Positions 10,589 through 19,847 of a stretch of 64,000 bases of DNA are shown here, one piece after another. Position 1 is the stretch's first letter, and the number at the start of each line of letters is the position of its first letter. Source of the stretch: Plantago ovata (lineage: Eukaryota; Streptophyta; Magnoliopsida; Lamiales; Plantaginaceae); NCBI GenBank assembly GCA_028274465.1, contig CM051457.1, positions 73,816,496 to 73,880,495 on the forward strand, written 5' to 3'. A program made the position numbers and the translations under genes. A model generated the notes under the pieces. That model saw only the letters and a list, made by a program, of their open reading frames with translations. It was not told where the DNA came from and searched no databases.

Positions 10589-11760
10589 ACGAATGCTATA
10601 CACTATACATGCAACTCTCAATTAGTACCTTTTTGGATTATCCATATTACCACATCAACTTCTTTAAGCACGAACATAAGTTTCTCGTGTTCTTCAATTC
10701 TCACCTACACGTACAACACGTAGTACTGTACACCACCAAGTTCACCAGCAAATATGAAATAACTCATTGCTGTGCATCATGACCATCCTGAGAGAAAGAT
10801 TAATTATTAGTAATTCCTTCGGATCTTGTTCCTGGAATAGGTTGTATGACCCCAAGCGAAGAAAGTAAGAATGCGAAGAGAATATAAGAGACCAAATTAC
10901 ATATGACACAAGCGAAGAAAGTAATAATGACCAAGAGAATACATAAATACATGTCCCAAATCCATCAAGCATGGTGTCAAAACAATAGTATGAGTATACG
11001 AGTTATGAACATTCATTTAATCATAGAAGAACCGTGTGAACTCAGCCAGAACTATACATCAGGTAACAAGCCCAAATTGAGCATGAACATCCATCTAACA
11101 ACCCAAATTATACGGAATGAAGATAACAGAGTGGCAAACAAAGATCAAACAACACCATTGAAAAAGCATATTAGCTGTTTAAAGTTGATCACTTGTTCCC
11201 TTGCTCTTTTCTCTCTTCTTCTTTCTCTATTTTCCTTTGAGCTACAAACCTGGGAGTTCATGGTCGCCACAAGTTGAATGAACTTTTAAAATTTGTTTTG
11301 TTGTGACATAGGTATCAAACTCAGATTTAATGTAGTGGAAGGATAAGTTTCAGATTGCTTGTAAGCATGAGTAACATATTCAAGCACTGGTGCTATGTCA
11401 CAAAACTTATGATAAACGAGATTCAACTCTTAAACGAGGCATCTCAAATTACAGTCTTATCAAATCAAAAATAGACACCTGAGAAAATCCATAAGCATGA
11501 ACTGAAAATATTTGTCCAACAGACTCTAAATAAAATAACAAAAAGCATAGAAGAATAATCAACATTTCCGGAACTCCAACAAGTAAGAATTACCTTATAA
11601 ATTATATTATGATTGCCAAGAAGAGATTCTTCCCAAGCATATGACAAGATCATCCATCTTTCCTGCTTGAATAATCAACATTTCCGAATCAGAAACTAAT
11701 ATAGCTTAGGAATCTTCTGTATGCAATAGAAAGAAGGAGAAACATGATATATGTTACTTA
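10589..11760. other. Helitron interior, no identified gene
   Basis: AT-rich sequence with only short frames. I see no splice-bounded exon with a recognisable product. Confidence 0.4.
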
Positions 11761-11936
11761 CTACTTTTTTTTTCTCCTACCAACTGTGTTGTTTCTTGGA
11801 TCACTTCTTGTAGAAGCAGATCCCGAACCGAAGCCATACTGCATTGGAGAAGGGCCTTGAGTGGATGAAGATGGAATAGAACGGGAAACAACTCTCATTG
11901 TCTCAGTTTGCAATGCTGGAGGAGGAACAGCTGGGG
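11761..11936 (-). pseudogene. Unidentified Ser-rich C-terminal fragment
   Basis: A minus-strand frame of about 58 codons, rich in Ser, Pro, Thr and Gly (TQGPSPMQYGFGSGSAS), ends RRKKK then TAG at 11763-11761. It looks like the disordered basic tail of a nuclear protein. Another frame continues upstream to about 12000, suggesting one indel. I cannot name the gene. Confidence 0.35.
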
Positions 11937-12164
11937 TACTGCAATATCAGTTTCAGGAAGTGGCTCCGGTATTATGTGCTTTAACCGATTATTCCTGTGA
12001 TTCTTCCAAAAGTAAAATTACTGCCTGAAAACTTGATATATAATATGGAGCACAACTATATGTGCTCTAACAAAAACATTTAAGAGAACAGAAATTAAAA
12101 CGTAAAATTGAAAGCGAACGACATTGAAATCACCAAGATGATGACACTGCGTTCTTCGGTTTCA

Positions 12165-12249
12165 GAACTGAGTCCACTGTGGATACACATGCCAATCCCT
12201 CAACGAACTTACGCCTGGCCAGTTCTTATCCTTTGGCGTCCCAAGCATC
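12165..12249 (-). pseudogene. B-type cyclin-dependent kinase fragment
   Basis: After acceptor TTATAG the frame reads MLGTPKDKNWPGVSSLRDWH then VYPQW, the C-lobe block conserved in plant CDKB (mitotic kinases; known role: G2/M control). It runs into TGA at 12162-12164 where kinase homology should continue. About 28 residues remain, so it has no activity. Confidence 0.82.
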
Positions 12250-13162
12250 CTATAACCACAGAAATTAGTCTCACTCATCATCTAAAATTCTCAATCAACC
12301 GACATACACAAATAATCAAAAGAATCATGCACCAGGAAACAAAGCATGCCTCCTCTTCATTTCAGGGAAAATACACCCAACCGAGAACCGACAAGATATC
12401 CCACCTGTTCAACAATAAAGCTCATTTCAATCAGAAATACAAAGAATATCCGGAAGAATAATGTCGATGTAATCCAACAATTCACACTACTTCATTTCCC
12501 ATTTTAAGAACAGACTCAACTCCAACCTAGGCCAGTACTCACTCAGTACACTACACATTAGCATATCAGAACTCTTTGTTTAATCAACAAATGGTCATAT
12601 CAACCCCAATAAAACTCATAAAGCCAACAAAGTTCAGATGATCATAGAAGATGCCTAAGCGCTCGCCTCGAAAGTTTCACTCATGTCAATCAGAAATACA
12701 GAGAATGTTCGAAACAAGAATGTCTATTGTATTATGAAGAGCAAGTGTAACTCTTTAATTCAACACATATTTGGCTAGGTTTAAAGGGTGTGTGAGGAAA
12801 GAAGTGAAGGTAGCTAAAAGTATCGTCAAACTTGCATTTTGCATCTTTGGCAAATGGCCAGCAGATGTAAGCATAAACTACACTGAGTCTGCTAGGATAG
12901 CGCTCCATTAGCACTTACTTTATCATTAAGCTACTATGAGAGATTTTTATCATTATATGCAGTTGCTGGAATTAGACATGACATAATCTAGCTCAAGTTT
13001 TCTTCATATATACGACAAATAGTGTACGTGTGCTAAGCATCGCGCCACACAGGAATCTATCCTGGGCAGAAACCTCTCTAGGATCGCAGGATCGACAACA
13101 CTGTCAAATCAATAATGTGTGAACATGAGATAAATAGAAATGTAGATAATGTTTAAACTGAC

Positions 13163-13339
13163 CTGATCAGCAATATCATACATACAAATGTACTTGCTAC
13201 TTCCACCAGCTAATATGTAGCTACCATCAGCAGAATAACACAAGGTTGTAAAACATTTCCCAGCTGATGAGTTAGCAGCTGACCGGCGATCAGTCATAAG
13301 ACGTCCACCCGAAATATCTCTTCGACCTTCAATTGTGAA
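13163..13339 (-). pseudogene. PWP2/UTP1 WD40 fragment, fused downstream of FAR
   Basis: The frame reads GRRDISGGRLMTDRRSAANS and ILAGGSSKYICMYDIADQ, a distinctive block of PWP2 (UTP1), a WD40 protein of the nucleolar small-subunit processome. It ends at donor CAG/GTCAGT. It is joined in frame, inside one exon, to fatty acyl-CoA reductase sequence at 13339/13340. The other propeller blades are missing. The open fusion frame and intact splice sites mean a spliced chimeric transcript is possible. Confidence 0.88.
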
Positions 13340-14231
13340 CATTTCAATTCCACTTTCTTTCGCTACGCGTGGAGCTCCAGGAAAGTGAGTGTTCAAGAAA
13401 TATTCTTCCCAGTCAATGATCTTTGGATCGAAACAGAACGCCTCCATCTCAATTCCACTTTCTTTCGCTGCTCTTTGAAGTTTTGCAGTATTCGCATGGC
13501 AGCATACGTTGTTCAATATCTCAAGTCCCTAAACATAAGATTAAATTGAAAGCAAAATTTAGGATTTGTGGAGCTGAAGGTAAATTCTCAACTATAATAA
13601 AAAAGCAAAGAAGACATGCAAACCTTCATTCCCAATACGTAGCGAACTGCTATGTACCTCTTGTAACTGTCCATTGTGTTCAACACTTTGAATTTGTCAA
13701 CTACTACACGGCCTCCATATTTATTAATCCAACCATGGCTACAATCATCGCATTCACCACCATATCGGCTGGAATCTGCGCATTAGTCTCCCAGTAAGAT
13801 GTTTCAATTACGATATAATGTGCCTGCAGGTGAACTTAAACTACAGAAAGAACTTAACTGAACTTACAATGTCAAGTATAGTATTAGGGCCACAAAGGAA
13901 AAATGTCAATTTTCCGGTACCATATCCAGCAATGAAGCTATCAATTGTTCTGCATTTAATTTGACAGATGAATCCAGATCAATTTAATTATCATCATCAC
14001 TGAAGGTGATTGAATCAGAAGTACGTCCAATTTAACATGGATGATGCATGTGGATGTGGTATTATTTACTTGAGCCCTTCAGTCCAGCCTGGAAATGGCT
14101 CTCTGTAGGTGGATGTGACAATTGTAGGACGAATGATAACAAGAGGCACGCTTTCTTTCAACTGTCCAAGCACCATCTCTCCCATTGCTTTTGTGAAAGC
14201 ATATGTATTTGGCCATCCAAACTTCCTTGCC
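13340..14231 (-). pseudogene. Fatty acyl-CoA reductase (FAR) fragment, four exons
   Basis: Exons, in transcription order: 14231-14070 ([20 protein letters not shown] with the YxxxK motif of the SDR fold, then [13 protein letters not shown]), 13949-13868 (TIDSFIAGYGTGKLTFFL), 13775-13624 (IPADMVVNAMIVAMV, then a one-base shift before VVVDKFKVLNTMDSYKRY), and 13528-13340 (KIIDWEEYFLNTHFPG). Intact FARs reduce fatty acyl-CoA to primary alcohols for wax, suberin or pollen wall. The NAD(P)H-binding N-terminus is absent and exon 3 is frameshifted. All introns have GT-AG ends. Confidence 0.88.
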
Positions 14232-14660
14232 CTGTCATATCAGATTGGTTCACAATGTAGCAATGAATCATGTCGATATCTTCCTCATGGATCTCACCGT
14301 CTTTGAAGATGAGTGGCAGTCTCAATTTTTGAGAAGCTTCCGCAACAACCATTCTGTGTTTAAGGGTCTCATAAACCTGAAAAGTTACAAACATTCAACT
14401 ATTAGTCCTTTGCCCCACTATAAATATTCAAAATCAACTATATCAATGCAATGCCCTTCAGCAAACGGAACTAATACTATCCAGTGCCACTTAAAAGAGT
14501 AAAACTGACACAGGATTAAAACATACTTGTGTAGACAGACTGATAACAGAATCCAGCTTACAGTGTTCAATCATTACAAGAGTCAATATTCCAAAAGTTT
14601 CTACTTATTTCAACAAAAAAGAGGTAAAAACAAATGCTGAAATTTGCCAAGAATTCAAAC

Positions 14661-14706
14661 CTGAGGTGAGTTTCTCAAGCTCCTTCAAGATCCGCTTCGA
14701 AGCCAT
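14661..14706 (-). pseudogene. Ubiquitin-conjugating enzyme E2 first-exon fragment
   Basis: ATG at 14706 begins MASKRILKELEKLTS, the N-terminal helix of UBC8/10/28-type plant E2 enzymes, followed by CAG/GTTTG as a donor-like end. The catalytic Cys domain is not present. The minus-strand open frame upstream (14710-14960) may be 5' leader or another fragment. Confidence 0.7.
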
Positions 14707-15200
14707 TTCCTAATCCAAACAAACAAGCAAAATATATCCCCTGAAGATCCAGCACATTGAAGACGATCAAAATATGCCTTGATTTCGCTGTCGACTATGA
14801 GTCTCTGCCCAAGGCTCCGAGTGTTGGTTCGACTCCGCCACGAGTTGTCCCTGTAATTCGGTGTAATAGCTGCTGATCTTAGTTGTGCCTCCATCCACGA
14901 AGAGAATAGGGTTTCGATTGGAGGCAGCCTCTCACCGTCATCAAGTATAGAGACCACCAATTAATGGCAGATTCAAGCTCATTGTAAAAGAGTTACCGAT
15001 AAACTCATCTTTAAGCTCCCAAAGGCCACGAATAGAAATTGTGCGAAGCCGCTTATGAGATTGCACATTACGCACCAATTCCTAGCAAAGGATACGAAGT
15101 AGAGAGGCACTACGGCTAGGGAAATCGATCTAGAAGCTTTTCTTCACTATAACCCAGGAGCTCGCGAGGTAAAGATTGGACGCGATTGCATCGACTGGAG

Positions 15201-15388
15201 ATAGAGTGAACCCTAAATCGAGGCCGGTGGCTAGAAGAAGATGGAATCAGGAGAAGTCCGGTGAAAGAGTGAGGAAGAGGATGAAATCTGATGAATAGAG
15301 TGAACCCTAAATCGAGGCCGGTGGCTAGAAGAAGATGGAATCAGGAGAAGTCCGGTGAAAGAGTGAGGAAGAGGATGAAATCTGATGA
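15201..15388. repeat. 94-bp tandem duplication near the Helitron 5' end
   Basis: Two head-to-tail copies starting at 15201 and 15295 (AGAGTGAACCCTAAATCG ... GATGAAATCTGATGAAT), almost identical, so young. On the minus strand they lie just inside the Helitron 5' end. Confidence 0.9.
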
Positions 15389-15413
15389 ATAAAAGAGTCG
15401 ACTAATTGATATT

Positions 15414-15457
15414 GCGCGTGGAGATCCACGCGTTTCTAGTCTGTTATTATATACTGA
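15414..15457 (-). other. Helitron 5' terminus with palindrome
   Basis: On the minus strand: TCAGTATATAATAACAG, CTAG, AAACGCGTGG, ATCT, CCACGCGC. The subterminal palindrome (stem 15415-15421 with 15426-15432) and the TC start are typical of plant Helitron 5' ends. The preceding host base is A. Confidence 0.8.
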
Positions 15458-15978
15458 TAATATATATATAACTTAGCAATAACAAATTAGCGACGGATCT
15501 GTGATGGATATAAACTGTTGACTGGGATAGTCCTGACTTTGAACTTAGCGTCCTTCGCTTTTTAAAATAGTTTGTTTAATGGTTTTCGTTATGCAGTATG
15601 TTTATGAATGATAGTTAATATAAAAAATAAACTGAAATTTAAGAATTTGAATATAATGAAAAGTATAATCATAAAAAGACAAATATAAACATAAACATGT
15701 ACGATAATGCTAAAAATGTACAAAATAAACTTCTACAAACACAACTGTAGCAACAAGCCAAACTAGGACAAGGGGACCCCCGGGGGGTGGGGCTGGCCCT
15801 GGGTGGCGTACTACTGAGTGAGCGCCTCAAGCAACTAACTCATCTTCTCTTGTTCCCCACACATGCGTGCGGTTTCTTCTTGGTTCTTCTTTATTATAGC
15901 ATGCAATCGCTCGACCTAGGAGTTCTGATGGCGTTTCCTGCATGAGCTCTGATAAATGGAAGAGCCGGGAACAATGGT
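15458..15978. other. Intergenic DNA between Helitron and CACTA element
   Basis: It holds a partial copy of the GCGACGGAT repeat (15486-15530), AT-rich DNA, and a short GC-rich stretch at about 15772-15810 that contrasts with its surroundings. No gene recognised. Confidence 0.5.
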
Positions 15979-16245
15979 CACTACAAAAAATCCAGTATTT
16001 ACCGACGGATAAAATGACGCATTTTATCCGTCGGTAAATACCGACGGATCGGTCCCTTATAGCGACGGATGACGGATAACGAACAAAGTTGACCACTTTG
16101 TTCGTCATCCGTCGCTAAAGAGTACCGACCCGTCGGTAATTTAGCGACGGATACCGTTATCCGTCGCTGAATTTTAAAAAAAATAAAAAAATAAAATAAA
16201 ATTAAGCTTACCGACGGATAAGCTTATCCGTCGGTAAGCTCAATA
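15979..16245 (+). promoter_or_regulatory. CACTA terminal repeat and subterminal palindrome array
   Basis: At least five inverted pairs of (C/G)CGACGGAT lie head to head, including a near-perfect dyad at about 15999-16037 and a perfect 36-bp palindrome at 16205-16240 with an AAGCTT centre. In En/Spm such motifs bind the TnpA-type protein; I infer the same use here. Confidence 0.8.
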
Positions 16246-16249
16246 TATC

Positions 16250-17411
16250 CGATCGACAGAGTTGCAGAACGGCCATTCTTTCTTCTTCTCCATTCTTCTT
16301 CTTCTCGTTTTTCTCTCTTCTCATCTCCATTTCTCCTTCAAAACTCCACCATTTTCATCCATTTTGGTAGCAAATTGAAGCTTATTGCACAAGCAACAAG
16401 GAACAACCTTCAATTCGAAGTTTTTTTGGTCAATTTGTGCAAAATCAAAGGTATGAACTCTAACCCTTATTTGATTTTTAATTTGGGAATTATCCAATTG
16501 TTGGTTAAATTGTCAAATGTATGTTACATAGTAGTTGATACAAGTCTATTTTGCTTAAATGTGTAGTTGATTGTTGTTAAAATTGAGTAATGAATCGATT
16601 TTGGGATTTTATTAATTTGGGGATTTCTTAAATTATGGAAATGTATGTTAGTATTAAGTAGATATTAGTTGTTATAGTTGAATGTTAGTTTTGGATTATG
16701 TTAATTTGGGTTTGTTAATTAAAATCGAGACTTAGATCAATTTAGGGCTTTTTTTAGTTTTGTATTTGATCGAATTTCATGTTCCATAACTAGGTTATGT
16801 ACTTATATAAGGTTAATTTTGTAGTTGAATATGATAAAATTGAGTAATTTATGAAAATCGAGACTTGTAGCTCAATTTGGGGGTTTTGAAATAAAGTGAA
16901 AATGGGTTCGAGATGATGATATGATGATGATGTTAGGTTAGAGATGATGTTCATATGGTTGTTGTTGACAATGCTAGGCTAGAGATGATGTTGTTGATGG
17001 TTGGTTGATTGGTGATAAGGTTGATGATGTTAGGCTAGAGATGATGTTGTTATATGGTTGATTGGTGATATGGTTGATAATGTTAGGCTAGAGATGATGT
17101 TCATATGGTTGTTGTTGATGATGCTAGTCTAGAGATGATGTTGTTGATGGTTGGTAAATTGGTGATATGGTTGATGATGTTAGGCTAGAGATGTTTTTGT
17201 TATATGGTTGATTGGTGATATGGTTGGTTGATGATTATAATTTGTCCGTAAAATTAAATGAAATGATTATAACATAATAATAAAATGATTATAATGTTAA
17301 CTTCAAATCTGTATAAGACATATAAATATCCTTAAAACTACATTTCTAAATATGAATATTGAAAATGTATGAATTTAATAATTAAAGAATTTCAGGTTAG
17401 TCATTGTTGAA
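16250..17411 (+). other. TNP2 5' leader exon and leader intron
   Basis: A pyrimidine-rich leader (about 16260-16449) ends AAAG/GTATGA, a good donor. The intron runs to TTTCAG at about 17394, 17 bases before the ATG. Most of it is AT-rich, with a minisatellite at 16907-17232. Leader introns are common in plant transposase genes. Confidence 0.6.
16907..17232. repeat. Intronic minisatellite
   Basis: Units built on GTTAGGCTAGAGATGATGTT followed by ATATGGTTGATTGGTGATATGG repeat with a higher-order period of roughly 150 bases. Degeneration between units is modest. Confidence 0.8.
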
Positions 17412-18186
17412 ATGGAACCCGATCGGTCTTGGATGTATAAACGGACCAAGCATGGGATGATTCTGCCTAGTTTCGAGCAGGGGCTTGATTCATTTATTGC
17501 ATTTGCACTTGCACACCCTGATTGTTTGAAATGTGGGGATATGAAGTGTCCTTGTAGTGCAAATAAATGTAGAAACACGCGATGGTTGAGCCCCAATATG
17601 GTTAAGCAGCACGTGAGAAGTAGGGGATTCGTGCCTGATTATGAGGTATGGAATCATCACGGTGAGACTGTTCCTTTGCTCCTAGACTATGGGAGCGCGA
17701 GAAAGATGAGACGGACCAAGGATTTGTCCGCCGTTTCCTCGGGTCCATCGTCAGTACATGGTGATATGGATGCCATGTTGGAGAATGTTGCACATGGTAT
17801 CGATTTTGGTGACAGTAATATGGAGGAAGTTGAGGAGTCTCCAAATGCCGAGACTCTGGCATTCTACGAGATGTTAGAGTCCTCAAAGAAGCCTATCTTT
17901 CCAGGCAGTCCTATGACCGAGTTAGAGTTGGTGTCTCAAACTTTGAGTGCCAAAGCTGAGGGTGCCCAATGAGAAGAGAACTTCAACACTTGGTTAAACA
18001 TCCTTAGGAAGGCGTTTCCCGATCCTAACTTGATTCCTACCAATTTCTATCACGCACAGAAGAAGATGCGTGGTTTGGGGTTGCCTATGGAGAAGATTGA
18101 TGTTGCCCCGATATGTGCATGATTTATTGGGAGGAGGATGCAAAGTTGCTAAGTTGCAAACATTGTGGGAAGGAACGATACAAGCG
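17412..18186 (+). pseudogene. CACTA TNP2 transposase, N-terminal part
   Basis: From ATG 17412 the protein shows the transposase-associated domain (WMYKRTKHGMILPSFEQGLD; CPCSANKCRN; HVRSRGFVPDYEVW). It ends at TGA 17970-17972. Beyond it, broken frames still resemble TNP2 (WLNILRKAFPDPNLIPTNFY; MIYWEEDAKLLSCKHCGKERY), so the stop and at least one indel are disabling. The catalytic DDE part is missing because the SIRE-like element enters at 18187. Known role: it cuts CACTA ends during transposition. Confidence 0.85.
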
Positions 18187-18355
18187 TGTTAGGAAACTTG
18201 TAATTTTGATGAGCAATTAACCATGCTAAATTAAGAACAGTCCAGTAACTAGTACTCTTAAGGTCCATAGGATTTTAGAATTTTTAAAGGACATTGTAAA
18301 AGAGGAACGTTTGCTGATGACTTAGATAGGTGTTAGATAAGTTTTTATCTTGGTG

Positions 18356-18550
18356 GATGACGTACTTTAATTTCTGTGAAGAAATTAATTTATTGACACT
18401 TTAGCGTATGATGTATTTTATTTTCTGAAAAGAAAATATCTTATTGATGCTTAGCTTTGATGTAACTTATTTTTCTGAAAAGAAAATGACCTATTGAAGC
18501 ATTTGCTGAAGATGTATTTTGTTTATTACAAACAAATTATTGAAGCAAAT
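18356..18550 (+). repeat. Four hairpin-forming tandem units in U3
   Basis: Units of ~50 bp begin near 18356, 18410, 18459 and 18511, with consensus GATGTAyTTTATTTTCTGAA then AAGAAAAT and TATTGAwGC. Each contains a 7- to 8-bp stem with a 5- to 6-base loop. The other LTR has only three units. Confidence 0.75.
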
Positions 18551-19521
18551 AAGAAACCGGTCAGAATCTTGAAGACTTTTGAAGATCTGAAGACTTGAAG
18601 ACTGGTAAGGCACGTGTTGCTCAGAAAGTGAAATTTTCAGCAACAGCATTGCATAAGTGAAAATCTGAAAGACAGAGTAGGTTGTGCTTGCTGAAACTGA
18701 GAATAAACACTTGCTGATAAACACATGTGACCTCTTGCTGAATGTACTTGATTTTGCGCTCCAATATTATTGTTTGAATTCTATTCAAAGGTGCATTTAA
18801 TGCAAAGCATGCACGCGAAGGACATGAAGACTAGAAGACAAACAAAGTCGCTGCTGAAAGTACAAAAGCAAGATAGTGACATGTTAAGGAACAAAAGCCT
18901 TAGGATTTGAAATTCAAACGGCTCCTTACTTGCACTATAAACAGAGGTCATCCGGCAAAGAGTTGAAGTGTGTCAACAACGTAATCAAACTCTCACTTGT
19001 GCTTAAAAACTCACAAACCTTCAAACACTCTTACTGCCATTGATCCGTTCCAAGACTTAAAGCTTGAAAAAGCTACTTGTGAAGAAGTAGAACAAACTCG
19101 GCTAAGAAATTAGTTAAGTGTTCTTTCTTTCGAACAAGAACAAGTCTTGACACCAGAAACAATCAAACTTGTTTACTGCAAAGTATTCCAAGTTGTGTTT
19201 CTTAGATTACTTGTTGTAACTGAATAAGTTATAATTAAGTCATCTCACCCCAAAACTCTCTAACTGAAAATACACCCTTTCAGGCATGATATTCAGGGGG
19301 AACTTAATCGAGCATAGTTTTGCTGATTAAAAGTACCAAGTTTGGTGGAGAACAAGGTTGAGTTCTTTAGTTTAGGTTGGAGACAAAGCAAGTGTGCTTT
19401 GGTTTCTGTTGAATCGCTTTAGATAGGAGATTGTAAGGAACCTCAATCATATCTTAGTGGATTCAGTCCTAGAAAGGACGAAGTGGATTAGTTGAGAGAT
19501 TACGCCACTCTCAGATACCAC

Positions 19522-19529
19522 TATAAAAG
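19522..19529 (+). promoter_or_regulatory. Likely LTR TATA box
   Basis: TATAAAAG in the 3' third of the LTR, about 65 bases before the point (19590) where the partial LTR at 22080 begins. That spacing is a little long for the RNA start to coincide with the breakpoint. Confidence 0.5.
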
Positions 19530-19847
19530 TGTTTGTGTGATTTACTTACTGCATTTAGCTTTCACCAAATTATATCTGTTTGTACACAGTCACTCACTTC
19601 ACTTGCTGAAACCTTTACTTACTGAAAGAGCACTTATTGTATCAAAGACTTCCGCTCTCTGATTTTAAGTATCAGCAAACCAAGCTACTGTAAAGTAACT
19701 TACGCTTGCTGAGAAAGTTAAGTATCAGCAAACTCATTACTGAAAAGTAATACGTACTTGCTGAGAAAGTTTTAAACGACGAAAGTTTGAAAAGACTATT
19801 CACCCCCCCCCCCTCTAGTCTTTTCTTGTTGTTTAAAGGGACCAACA

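Larger units (their letters stand above)
7477..15457 (-). mobile_element. Non-autonomous Helitron carrying several captured gene fragments
   Basis: On the minus strand the element begins TCAGTATATAATAACAG (15457 downward) after a host A. It ends in CTAG (7480-7477) before a host T, the A/T insertion rule of Helitrons. The 3' end has an imperfect hairpin 9 bases inside the CTAG. No Rep/helicase frame is present, so it depends on an autonomous partner. It contains exon-intron pieces of ERO1, ARF, CDKB, PWP2, FAR and a UBC gene, all transcribed towards the Helitron 3' end, plus fragments I could not name (near 9322-9594, 11761-11936 and 14236-14390). Inter-fragment DNA is AT-rich. Confidence 0.85.
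15979..18186 (+). mobile_element. CACTA (En/Spm) transposon, 5' part
   Basis: It starts CACTACAAAAAATCC after host GGT. Subterminal inverted repeats follow to 16245, then a 5' leader exon, an intron, and the start of a TNP2-type transposase. The element is cut at 18187 by the SIRE-like LTR. Its 3' end (an inverted CACTA terminus) is not found anywhere to the right, although nesting requires it beyond the SIRE-like insertion. Confidence 0.85.
18187..19847 (+). repeat. 5' LTR of the SIRE-like element
   Basis: 1,661 bp, TGTTAGGAAAC to GACCAACA. It matches 42578-44223 along its length, with clear differences in the U3 repeat number and in a GAAGACTT-rich stretch. It holds TATA boxes at about 18945 (CTATAAAC) and 19522 (TATAAAAG), and a poly-C run near 19803. 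Confidence 0.92.

Noticed and set aside
12732..12914. Minus-strand frame with ERYPSRLSVVYAY, faintly like the CRAL-TRIO HYPERL motif
   Set aside because: Similarity covers only about a dozen residues and I cannot place exon boundaries; possibly another captured piece of the Helitron but not supportable.
14236..14390. Minus-strand frame reading EASQKLRLPLIFKDGEIHEED beside the FAR exons
   Set aside because: Protein-like, and probably another captured exon, but I do not recognise the family and it is not in frame with FAR.
15436..15440. CTAGT at 15436 as a plus-strand Helitron 3' end
   Set aside because: A hairpin precedes it by only three bases, but the minus-strand reading gives both a TC start after A and a properly spaced hairpin-CTAG-T end at 7477, which fits better.
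15827..16108. Minus-strand ORF running out of the CACTA end into flanking DNA
   Set aside because: It crosses the transposon boundary and includes the palindromic subterminal repeats; not a plausible gene.
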